From Aquifex sp. (GTDB lineage: Bacteria; Aquificota; Aquificia; Aquificales; Aquificaceae): a stretch of 6,280 bases of DNA. A program made the translations under genes and the position numbers. The DNA lies in NCBI GenBank assembly GCA_003978875.1, contig QNXQ01000006.1, forward strand, positions 1 through 6,280. The letters are read 5' to 3'. Positions 1 through 5,304 of this stretch are shown here, piece by piece (position 1 is the first letter of the stretch; the number at the start of each line of letters is the position of its first letter). Under the pieces are notes generated by a model. The model searched no databases. It was not told where the DNA came from and saw only the letters and a list, made by a program, of their open reading frames with translations.

Positions 1-21
1 TGAATTTCAATAGTTACCTTA

Positions 22-39
22 GGTTAGTAACTACTAACC
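22..39. repeat. 18-bp palindrome, possible diverged operator or hairpin
   Basis: GGTTAGTA-AC-TACTAACC is a perfect inverted repeat with 8-bp arms; as RNA it could form a 7-bp stem with a 4-nt loop. It ends one base before the first GTGGTCATA palindrome and shares its general shape (GGT...TA / TA...ACC), so it may be a diverged fourth operator. It could instead be a weak hairpin ending an upstream transcript, but no T-run follows. A competing pairing, TAGTTAC (11-17) with GTAACTA (27-33), overlaps it. Confidence 0.45.
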
Positions 40-40
40 A

Positions 41-59
41 GTGGTCATAGTATGACCAC
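41..59. promoter_or_regulatory. Palindromic operator candidate, copy 1
   Basis: GTGGTCATAGTATGACCAC is a perfect 19-bp palindrome around a central G at base 50. It is identical to copy 2 at 95-113 and nearly identical to copy 3 at 127-145. Copies 1 and 2 are 54 bp apart centre to centre, about five helical turns. Perfect dyads repeated upstream of a promoter are typical binding sites for a dimeric regulator. A role as iterons of a replication or partition site cannot be excluded. Confidence 0.7.
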
Positions 60-94
60 CATCTAACCTTTGAAAATCAATGACTTGCTCAACC

Positions 95-113
95 GTGGTC
101 ATAGTATGACCAC
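95..113. promoter_or_regulatory. Palindromic operator candidate, copy 2
   Basis: This is an exact second copy of the 19-bp dyad, centred at base 104. Its centre is 32 bp, about three helical turns, from that of copy 3, so bound proteins would sit on the same face of the DNA. Confidence 0.7.
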
Positions 114-126
114 AGTAAAGACAGAG

Positions 127-145
127 TTGGTCGTAGTATGACCAC
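127..145. promoter_or_regulatory. Palindromic operator candidate, copy 3 (two mismatches)
   Basis: TTGGTCGTAGTATGACCAC differs from the other two copies at two positions, both in the left half-site; the right half-site TATGACCAC is intact. It ends five bases before the -35 box at 151-156 and is centred about 50 bp upstream of the predicted transcription start. This location would allow either activation or repression of the promoter. Confidence 0.65.
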
Positions 146-150
146 ATTTG

Positions 151-179
151 TTGACAAACTTTAATGCAGAACCTACTTT
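151..179 (+). promoter_or_regulatory. Predicted sigma70-type promoter
   Basis: A perfect -35 hexamer TTGACA (151-156) is followed after exactly 17 bp by TACTTT (174-179), a weak match to TATAAT (3 of 6). Strong -35, weak -10 promoters are often regulator-dependent, which fits the operator array directly upstream. The start would fall near base 186, leaving a very short leader before the ribosome-binding site AGGTGG (187-192) and the ATG at 200. Confidence 0.5.
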
Positions 180-199
180 GACTAATAGGTGGTAAAACA

Positions 200-1525
200 A
201 TGAAAAACCAAAGAGTTTGGGCTCTTGCCCCAAAGATTGACAACATTGAGGAAAAAATTGACGATTTCATTAATGTCCTGTCAAATCTAGAACTCGAAGA
301 AACAAGAGTTATTTTGTCTGAGGACAAATACAAAAAACTTAAGGAACTTTCAGAACGTCTAGGTATACCGGTAAAGTATATGTTTCTCCTAATTTTATTA
401 GTGGATCGTAATAGTTCTACACAACAGGAAAGGAAAGTTATTAGCCAAGTTGCTAATAATCAAAGCAGTGTAAAAGAAGTTAGATATTACGATGCAGAAA
501 TTAAAGTTACAGATGATCTTTACTTATACTTGGACAACCTAAAGAAATTGAAAGATCATCTTAAAGGTGATGATTTCTTACAACCTTTCCTTTACGGCAG
601 TTTTACGATAAAAGATATTGAAAAGCTTAACCAAACAGCCTGGGACTGGATAGAAGCAAACAAAGATATTGTATACCTTGATTACAAACTTGTGGATAAG
701 TTATATGAAATGACTTTTGATTCTTACGAGGACTTCGTACTACATTTCCTATTTATCTATGCTCCTTACAAAACATCTTCCAATTCAATCGGACTATACG
801 GACTTAATTTCCTTCTGTCAACTGAGTATTTGTTACCACCGTCATTGTTTTCTAAGTCTAGCATATCATCTTGGATTCAGTTTATAGAACCTTCAAAAGA
901 AATACTTCATCTAAACCAAGAAGAAATACAAACAACTCTAGGAATGTTAATGGATTCTCATTACCTTGACTATGAAGACATCGATGTTGTTGATCTGCCG
1001 GATCAAGATTGGATGTATGAGGATGTTTCTATGTTCAAAGAACTAGCACTTAATGGAGGATTTCCTTACAACCCTATGCTGTTAGGTAGCAGATACAAGA
1101 TAGCTCCAGTGGAAGTTCTAATCCCATCAGATGTGAAAAATATTCCGGCTGAAACCGGGAGAAAGCTGAGAGAGTTCTTCAAGAACATGATAAAAGGAGA
1201 AACCCGCGGAATCTGGTTTGGTAAGTTTAAAAATTATGACTTATTGGCATTCCGAAGCGGTTATCTGGTAATAGGAAATATCAAAAATCCTAGCCAAGCA
1301 GTCAACGAACTCGTGGAAATTTTCTACAGCTGGCTTAAAGGTAGAAAATTCAAACATTATACTGAGTTCTTCATAGATAAGATGATAGCGTCACCGCACC
1401 ACTGGTTCCCATTAGAGCCGTCTTATCCAGCATACAATAACACTTCATCTATAGCATTCTACGCAGCTTGTGAAGAAAAGGTTTTAAACTACTGGAATAA
1501 AGTTTTACTTACGAAAATTTCTTAA
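200..1525 (+). CDS. Unrecognised 441-aa protein with RHH-like N-terminal segment
   Basis: I do not recognise this protein as a whole. The start is well supported: AGGTGG at 187-192 lies seven bases before the ATG. Residues 1-34 are acidic and helical. Residues 35-70 follow the ribbon-helix-helix pattern: a short strand (TRVIL), an S-E-D helix cap, a Lys/Glu/Leu-rich first helix, the turn GIPV, then a hydrophobic second helix. This is a pattern match by eye, not proof; the second helix is unusually hydrophobic and could also be a buried or membrane-proximal helix. The remaining ~370 residues are rich in aromatic and acidic residues (Trp, Tyr, Phe, Asp), with no signal peptide or obvious catalytic motif. 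The palindromes upstream make an autoregulated DNA-binding protein plausible, but a virion or early phage protein is equally possible. Its 3' end overlaps the convergent gene by 17 bp. Confidence 0.85.
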   Translation: MKNQRVWALAPKIDNIEEKIDDFINVLSNLELEETRVILSEDKYKKLKELSERLGIPVKYMFLLILLVDRNSSTQQERKVISQVANNQSSVKEVRYYDAEIKVTDDLYLYLDNLKKLKDHLKGDDFLQPFLYGSFTIKDIEKLNQTAWDWIEANKDIVYLDYKLVDKLYEMTFDSYEDFVLHFLFIYAPYKTSSNSIGLYGLNFLLSTEYLLPPSLFSKSSISSWIQFIEPSKEILHLNQEEIQTTLGMLMDSHYLDYEDIDVVDLPDQDWMYEDVSMFKELALNGGFPYNPMLLGSRYKIAPVEVLIPSDVKNIPAETGRKLREFFKNMIKGETRGIWFGKFKNYDLLAFRSGYLVIGNIKNPSQAVNELVEIFYSWLKGRKFKHYTEFFIDKMIASPHHWFPLEPSYPAYNNTSSIAFYAACEEKVLNYWNKVLLTKIS

Positions 1526-1907
1526 TTACATAAGACACGAGGCCGCCGATTATAGCTGCCAATATTACTTTGATTATTTCCCATGCTTTTCTCGCGTTAG
1601 ATCTTTCTTTTTCTTCTAGTCTTTCTACTCTCATTTCCAATTTGGTTACTTTTACCGGAATGTCTTTAAGGTCCCTTATTGTGTTCTCAAGGGACTTAAT
1701 GGTTTCTTCTATACGTATTTGTGTTTCAGATAACTTGACAATTTTTCCGATATCTTCTTTCAGACTTTTTATACTGTTTGATATTGACGTTAGTTGAGAC
1801 CCTAGTTCGAGTTCTAATTTGTGTATCTTTTCCTCTAGTTCTTTGATTGTTGTATCTTCCAACTTATCTATTCTCTCTTTGAGCTCGTTAACCTTATCCG
1901 AACCCAT
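1509..1907 (-). CDS. Coiled-coil protein with C-terminal membrane anchor (XhlA-like)
   Basis: This protein of 132 residues has two visible parts. Residues about 5-103 are almost continuous heptad-like coiled coil (many Leu/Ile with Lys/Glu). Residues about 109-127 form one hydrophobic helix (IIKVILAAIIGGLVSYVI) followed by the basic end KKFS. This tail-anchored design matches phage XhlA-type hemolysin/lysis-accessory proteins, which associate with the membrane and assist holins. The family call rests on architecture only; a tail or host-interaction coiled coil is the alternative. The gene lies on the minus strand between plus-strand genes: its tail overlaps the preceding gene by 17 bp and its start is 39 bp from the divergent gene at 1947. 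I see no clear Shine-Dalgarno site before its ATG. Confidence 0.75.
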   Translation of the reverse strand: MGSDKVNELKERIDKLEDTTIKELEEKIHKLELELGSQLTSISNSIKSLKEDIGKIVKLSETQIRIEETIKSLENTIRDLKDIPVKVTKLEMRVERLEEKERSNARKAWEIIKVILAAIIGGLVSYVIKKFS

Positions 1908-1946
1908 TGTTCTTATGTCAAATTTTGTTAGGACACAATTTCGAAT

Positions 1947-2324
1947 ATGAATGACAGGTATGAGTATCTAGTCGGAAATAAGTACAAGATCATTTTCGAT
2001 GATAAGGAAGAAGCCGAGGCATTTGAAAAAGCGATGAAACAAAAAGCTGAGGAATTGGATAAGGAATACCGCAATATAAGGAATTATCCACTAATTGGAA
2101 TAGGAATAGGTTTATTGCCTGCAATAGGTGCAAGTATATTGGGTAAGACCACAGGAATTTCTAAAGAAATCCCTAAGTTTCATGGTATAATAGGTTTAAC
2201 TGGATTAGCTCTTGCCGGTTTAGGTTATCTAGCAGGAAAAGATCTACAACAGAAAAAACTTCTGGAAGCAAATAGTAGGCTTGAAGATTACGCTATAAAT
2301 TGGGCTCTTAGCAGGGCTGAATAG
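1947..2324 (+). CDS. Small membrane protein with helical hairpin
   Basis: Function not recognised. The 125 residues begin with a soluble charged N-terminus (1-46, including a helical stretch DDKEEAEAFEKAMKQKAEEL). Two hydrophobic segments follow at about 47-66 and 79-98, both Gly-rich (IGIGIGLLPAIGASIL; IIGLTGLALAGLGYLAG), separated by a short basic loop. The end (99-125) is charged and helical. This predicts a membrane hairpin with both termini on the same side. Gly-rich paired helices occur in small phage membrane proteins, but nothing here specifies a role. No strong Shine-Dalgarno sits at normal spacing: AGGA lies 13 bases before the ATG. The dUTPase gene starts five bases after its stop, so the two are probably co-transcribed. 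Confidence 0.7.
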   Translation: MNDRYEYLVGNKYKIIFDDKEEAEAFEKAMKQKAEELDKEYRNIRNYPLIGIGIGLLPAIGASILGKTTGISKEIPKFHGIIGLTGLALAGLGYLAGKDLQQKKLLEANSRLEDYAINWALSRAE

Positions 2325-2329
2325 TAAAC

Positions 2330-2899
2330 ATGATGATAAAACAACTTTCTGCCAAGGAAATTGTTGAGAAAATTGAACTAGGTGAGAGATTTATAGGTTT
2401 CGTCTTCAAGAATGAGGATTGTTTCAGCGGTTTTGACCTTGAAATGAATACCGGTTTTGACTTGAAGAATATTGAACCTATTGTTCTTGCAGAAAAGAAA
2501 GTTATAGCCAAATCTGGAGTCAAATGGGTAGCACCAACTGGATATTACCTCTCCGTAGTACCACGTTCAGGAATTTCTTACAAGACTCCTATCGTAATTG
2601 CTAACTCTCCGGGAACAGTTGAAGCATCTTACAGAGGAGACATTGGTATGATCCTCAAGGTTGATAAAGACTACTTGGATGGTTTCCAAGAGTACAAGGG
2701 AATCAAGAAAGTCGGATATTCTATACACATTCCTCAGTATACGAGGCTTGCTCAGTGTCTAATACACAGGACTATATTTGCACCTTTTGAGGATATCCCG
2801 GTTTACTACTGCATTGACGAAGACCTTTATGAGAATTGGGAAGAAGTTTGTCCTTCTGTAAGAGGAAGTCAAGGTTATGGCAGCACGGGAACAAGATAA
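2330..2899 (+). CDS. dut: dUTP diphosphatase (trimeric dUTPase family)
   Basis: dUTPase hydrolyses dUTP to dUMP and pyrophosphate, keeping uracil out of DNA and supplying dTMP synthesis; phages often carry their own. All five motifs are visible in order: motif 1 TGFDL (41-45), motif 2 PRSG (78-81), motif 3 GTVEASYRGDI (95-105), motif 4 RLAQ (139-142) and the C-terminal motif 5 RGSQGYGSTG (178-187), which folds over the nucleotide. At 189 residues it is longer than the usual ~150, with extra sequence before motif 1 and between motifs 3 and 4. In motif 3 the residue matching the catalytic Asp (usually ID or VD) is Glu98, encoded GAA. The start is ATG at 2330 or the next codon; there is no strong ribosome site, so coupling to the gene ending at 2324 is likely. 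A nucleotide-binding regulatory homologue is the alternative. Confidence 0.93.
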   Translation: MMIKQLSAKEIVEKIELGERFIGFVFKNEDCFSGFDLEMNTGFDLKNIEPIVLAEKKVIAKSGVKWVAPTGYYLSVVPRSGISYKTPIVIANSPGTVEASYRGDIGMILKVDKDYLDGFQEYKGIKKVGYSIHIPQYTRLAQCLIHRTIFAPFEDIPVYYCIDEDLYENWEEVCPSVRGSQGYGSTGTR

Positions 2900-2905
2900 T
2901 CTTGT
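2891..2905. promoter_or_regulatory. 15-bp palindrome at the dUTPase stop codon
   Basis: ACAAGAT-A-ATCTTGT is a perfect inverted repeat with 7-bp arms. It spans the dUTPase TAA (2897-2899) and ends 15 bases before the next ATG. It could be an operator, or a weak RNA hairpin (ACAAG/CTTGT stem) between the two genes. No T-run follows, so an intrinsic terminator is unlikely. Confidence 0.35.
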
Positions 2906-2920
2906 CACAATTTATCTCAA

Positions 2921-3370
2921 ATGAAGATAGCATTGAAAGGTCTTGTAGTAATAGAACTTCTAAAAGACGGAAAGGTTATAGATAGAATAAAGAATCGCAA
3001 TCTTGTTCTCCAGTCTTCTGAAAATATTTTTTGTAATTTAATTGCCGGAGCGAACCAAGCAAACAATACGATAACCTCAATTGCATTAGGTACAGGTAAC
3101 ACACCACCTAAAATAACAGACACCGCACTGGAAAACGAAGTGGCTCGTGTTCCTGTGACCGGTTATACATTCTTGTCTACAAACTCTGTAGAGTTTGATG
3201 CCCTGGTAGATCAGAATACTGCAAGTGGTAATGTAATCCAAGAACTCGGTCTATATACAGCAGGAAATGTTTTATTTGCAAGAACCGTACTGACAACTCC
3301 GATAAACAAAGACTCAACCTTTTCTTTTAACATCAAGTGGATACTGAACATTAGTCTTGCTTCCGCGTAA
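2921..3370 (+). CDS. Probable phage tail/virion structural protein
   Basis: The 149 residues are beta-rich and follow a pattern seen in phage tail-fibre or baseplate-associated proteins: an N-terminal strand pair with a charged turn (VVIELLKDGKVIDRIKNRN), then IALGTGNTPP (54-63) and TDTALENEVAR (67-77), IQELGLY (106-112), the aromatic strand VLFAR (117-121), and a C-terminal K-D-S-T-F-S-F-N-I-K-W strand (130-140). There is no signal peptide or membrane helix. The family assignment is from remembered pattern, not a search; it could be another virion component. No Shine-Dalgarno sequence is visible before the ATG, although the octamer CACAATTT lies seven bases upstream. Its stop overlaps the convergent 381-aa gene by 20 bp. 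Confidence 0.75.
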   Translation: MKIALKGLVVIELLKDGKVIDRIKNRNLVLQSSENIFCNLIAGANQANNTITSIALGTGNTPPKITDTALENEVARVPVTGYTFLSTNSVEFDALVDQNTASGNVIQELGLYTAGNVLFARTVLTTPINKDSTFSFNIKWILNISLASA

Positions 3371-4496
3371 ACAGCTTGTAAAGGTGAAGATAATCGATAT
3401 TCTCGTTTCTTGATCTTTGGCTATTTAAAGCTGTTTTTTCCCATCTGTATTCATTTCTCCTGAATCTTGTAGGAAGTACGTATTTGGAACCTACGAAGCT
3501 AGAACGTTTTGTGTCAAACTTGTATCTGATGAGACTTTTCAGATGGATATAGTTTGTTCTCCATTCTTTAGGGATTGATTCTTGGTGCTTTTCATCCGTG
3601 TAATCTTCTAACCAGGCCTTTACAAATCTTTTATCTTCTTCAGACCAACCGAAAAAGTCACAGTAAAGAGCTCTAATATCAGGATTGTACCAACCGTGTT
3701 TTTTGTTTACCTTAGTGAGGATTTTCTTGAAGAGTTTGTTATTAGGTTCAACGTTAAGTACTGCCTTAGCGAGGCACGCTTTAGAATGAGATGCGTACCA
3801 AGAAATCCAGAAAAGGTTTCCTCTTTGAATCGATGCTTCAGGCGTTAGATCTATCCAAGGGAATGATAGAAACCTTAACCAATAGTACAGCAACTTGTAC
3901 TTCAACTTAGGTTTAACAGAAATTATAAATCTAAGTAATGCCAGTGATGGTAAAAAGTCTTGACCTATAAACCAGTAACGGAATAAGAAACCTCTGTCTT
4001 TCTTTTTAACCCAAGGTGCAGAGAATTGACAGTAAGGTTTTTCGAAAAAGGCTTTATTAACCGCTCTTTCTATTTTGTCTATATCCTCTTTCTTCAGTAA
4101 TCCGGCTTTATACAATGCAGATATACCGAGTAACCATCCTGCAAGCATGTCTCCGGAGAAAGGTTTAGGATGGTTTCCTATAACTCTTCTGTCAAAATAC
4201 CCGTTTTTGATGTAACTTAGAAGGGCTTTTTTCCCGTCTTCGGACGGAAACGCGTGTACATACATTCCTGCAAATTTGGCACTGTCACCTGACCCGTGTT
4301 TTACGTATTTGAGGATATTAAAGGAGGAGAAGTATCTTATAGCTTTTTCCTCAATGTCACCGTTAACTTCGAGTAAGTCTTCTTTGAATTCAAACTTAGG
4401 TTTCCATCCGAAAAGGATAACCAGGGTAACAAGAATCCTTAAGGGCGTTAATAACAGAAAGAGAAGACTTTCTATTAGCAACCAGATCCAGAACAT
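3351..4496 (-). CDS. Membrane-anchored 381-aa protein of unknown function in the lysis operon
   Basis: I do not recognise this family. The N-terminus (residues 2-29) is a long hydrophobic segment with a basic residue at position 20, so it is a membrane anchor or reentrant hairpin rather than a cleaved signal. The rest is soluble and rich in Trp, Tyr, Phe and Lys. A conserved-looking core is HPKPFSGDMLAGWLLG (109-124), followed by alternating amphipathic helices; this could be an all-helical toroid-type fold, but that is a guess. The C-terminus (about 320-381) is strongly basic. It overlaps the o-spanin gene by 22 nt, has AGGAG eight bases before its ATG (4505-4509), and is last in the lysis chain. 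Its stop overlaps the convergent tail gene by 20 bp, leaving no terminator. Roles in envelope modification or superinfection control are possible but unsupported. Confidence 0.85.
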   Translation of the reverse strand: MFWIWLLIESLLFLLLTPLRILVTLVILFGWKPKFEFKEDLLEVNGDIEEKAIRYFSSFNILKYVKHGSGDSAKFAGMYVHAFPSEDGKKALLSYIKNGYFDRRVIGNHPKPFSGDMLAGWLLGISALYKAGLLKKEDIDKIERAVNKAFFEKPYCQFSAPWVKKKDRGFLFRYWFIGQDFLPSLALLRFIISVKPKLKYKLLYYWLRFLSFPWIDLTPEASIQRGNLFWISWYASHSKACLAKAVLNVEPNNKLFKKILTKVNKKHGWYNPDIRALYCDFFGWSEEDKRFVKAWLEDYTDEKHQESIPKEWRTNYIHLKSLIRYKFDTKRSSFVGSKYVLPTRFRRNEYRWEKTALNSQRSRNENIDYLHLYKLFTRKQD

Positions 4497-4804
4497 TCTG
4501 CCTGCTCCTGAATAGAATTGATGATTGTTTCTAACTCTCTCGAGTAGTTATCCAGCATGTAAATGTTTTTCAAAAGCTGTTTTGCTCCTTCTTTTGTTGT
4601 ACAGTAATATTCTCCGATTTTTTCAAACTTAACTTTTTTCAGTTTAGGCCTTTTTGGAAGTTCAGGTATGCTGGGTTTTATATAGACCGGTTTCTCTACA
4701 ACAACAGGCTTTTCAATGTATACAGGCTTTTCAACAACCTTAGTTGAACAACCTGTCAGAATTATCGAACTAAAGAGAATCAATTTCTTCAAGCTTGCCT
4801 TCAA
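4475..4804 (-). CDS. Outer-membrane spanin (Rz1-like o-spanin lipoprotein)
   Basis: O-spanins are outer-membrane lipoproteins that bind the inner-membrane spanin and fuse or disrupt the outer membrane at the end of lysis. This 109-residue protein has a classic lipoprotein signal: basic start (MKASLKK), hydrophobic core (LILFSSII) and lipobox LTGC with Cys19. The mature part opens Pro-rich, as in Rz1, with three tandem hexapeptides of form EKPV[YV][IV] (25-42) and more prolines to residue 53. A helical C-terminus ends ECSGSGC. The start codon is TTG at 4804, chosen because a perfect AGGAGGT lies six bases upstream and the signal peptide begins there. It starts inside the i-spanin gene (35-nt overlap, different frame), the usual Rz/Rz1 arrangement. 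It is longer than lambda Rz1. Confidence 0.88.
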   Translation of the reverse strand: MKASLKKLILFSSIILTGCSTKVVEKPVYIEKPVVVEKPVYIKPSIPELPKRPKLKKVKFEKIGEYYCTTKEGAKQLLKNIYMLDNYSRELETIINSIQEQAECSGSGC

Positions 4805-5099
4805 GTTTTGACCTCCTTTTCAGGAGCTTTTTACAGACTTTCCTTTCCTGTGCCTTTTGATTCTCAAGCAATCTGATTTTCTCTTCGTATGATTTTTTAA
4901 GCTCTTCTACATGGGTTTTACATCTTTCGGATATATTCTTGACCTCTTGTAGTAGCTTTGACTTTTCAGTTTTAAGTATACTTACTTCTTTTTTCAGATC
5001 ATCAACCCTGTTCCACAGGTAATAGTTCAGAGAGAGTGAGAAGAATATAACACCGGAAACAAAACCGATAACCGGTGTTTTAAGACTTAGACCTAGCAT
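4770..5099 (-). CDS. Inner-membrane spanin (Rz-like i-spanin)
   Basis: I-spanins span the periplasm from an N-terminal inner-membrane anchor and pair with the lipoprotein o-spanin. Of the 109 residues, about 9-29 form a single transmembrane helix (VIGFVSGVIFFSLSLNYYLW) and about 31-105 are Lys/Glu-rich coiled coil, ending in a short tail. Cys60 and Cys89 could form disulphides between subunits, as in some spanins. This architecture, together with the overlapping Pro-rich lipoprotein, makes the call strong despite no sequence-level match by eye. The start is supported by GGGAGG (5106-5111) six bases before ATG. The gene begins inside the end of the holin gene (20-nt overlap), and its 3' part contains the o-spanin ribosome site. 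Confidence 0.88.
   Translation of the reverse strand: MLGLSLKTPVIGFVSGVIFFSLSLNYYLWNRVDDLKKEVSILKTEKSKLLQEVKNISERCKTHVEELKKSYEEKIRLLENQKAQERKVCKKLLKRRSKLEGKLEEIDSL
4811..4817 (-). promoter_or_regulatory. Shine-Dalgarno fixing the TTG start of the o-spanin
   Basis: On the minus strand AGGAGGT lies six bases before TTG at 4804. It is embedded within the i-spanin coding sequence, where it encodes part of Arg-Arg-Ser. It decides the non-ATG start, because no in-frame ATG precedes the lipoprotein signal peptide at suitable spacing. Confidence 0.8.
5049..5079 (-). other. Hairpin at the holin/i-spanin junction
   Basis: AACACCGG (5049-5056) and CCGGTGTT (5072-5079) form a perfect 8-bp stem with a 15-nt loop. 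On the minus-strand transcript it begins directly after the holin stop codon and lies 18 nt into the i-spanin coding region. It could slow ribosomes or modulate expression of the spanins relative to the holin. There is no T-run, so it is not a standard terminator. It may be chance within coding sequence. Confidence 0.35.
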
Positions 5100-5304
5100 T
5101 AAATGCCTCCCTCAGTTTGTTAGCTCCGTAGAGCATACCTATCAGGTACATCAAGTTCGAAGGGATGTCTACAATCTGTCCTGTTTTCCAGGTAAGATAA
5201 GTTGCCCAGCCCAGATAGAAGAAAGTGAGGGTAGCTCCGATAGTTCTTCCGAAGCTAAGCTTACCGTCTTTTTCTTTAAAAATTTCTGAAATCTTACCAG
5301 CCAT
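5080..5304 (-). CDS. Putative holin, two transmembrane helices
   Basis: Holins form the inner-membrane lesions that time lysis. From ATG at 5304 the product has 74 residues: a charged N-terminus (MAGKISEIFKEKDGKLSFGR), a first hydrophobic helix at about 21-39 (TIGATLTFFYLGWATYLTW), a short loop, a second at about 45-62 (VDIPSNLMYLIGMLYGA) and a charged tail. Size, helix number and position between the endolysin and spanins support the call; the DGKLS...G...DIP...LYG pattern also recurs in phage holin-like proteins. ATG at 5331 and 5316 are possible in frame, but GAGG (5311-5314), six bases before the ATG at 5304, decides for the shorter form. That start overlaps the endolysin stop by 11 nt. 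If both starts are used, the product could be a dual-start holin/antiholin pair. Confidence 0.8.
   Translation of the reverse strand: MAGKISEIFKEKDGKLSFGRTIGATLTFFYLGWATYLTWKTGQIVDIPSNLMYLIGMLYGANKLREAFNARSKS

Noticed and set aside
1..40. End of an upstream gene at the left edge
   Set aside because: Stops occur early in all three plus frames (TGA at 1-3, TAG at 11-13, TAG at 48-50), and too little sequence remains to support any reading frame.
41..145. Repeated 19-bp units considered as a CRISPR array
   Set aside because: Only three units with unequal gaps (35 and 13 bp), perfect internal palindromes, no Cas genes and an adjacent promoter; operators fit better.
34..333. Minus-strand open frame
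   Set aside because: It runs antisense to the well-supported gene at 200 and through the palindrome array, which gives it repeated GGHTMTT-like peptides; no ribosome site or coherent protein pattern.
1570..1797. Plus-strand open frame antisense to the coiled-coil gene
   Set aside because: Ser/Leu/Phe-rich mirror of coiled-coil codons; a shadow.
2308..2523. Minus-strand open frame over the dUTPase start
   Set aside because: Antisense to a gene with all five dUTPase motifs; no ribosome site.
2917..3123. Minus-strand open frame inside the tail-type gene
   Set aside because: Antisense shadow with no coherent features.
4276..4515. Plus-strand open frame antisense to the 381-aa gene
   Set aside because: Overlaps two well-supported genes and has no initiation signal.
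5049..5079. Hairpin considered as an intrinsic terminator
   Set aside because: No T-run follows on the minus-strand transcript and it lies within the coding region of the i-spanin.
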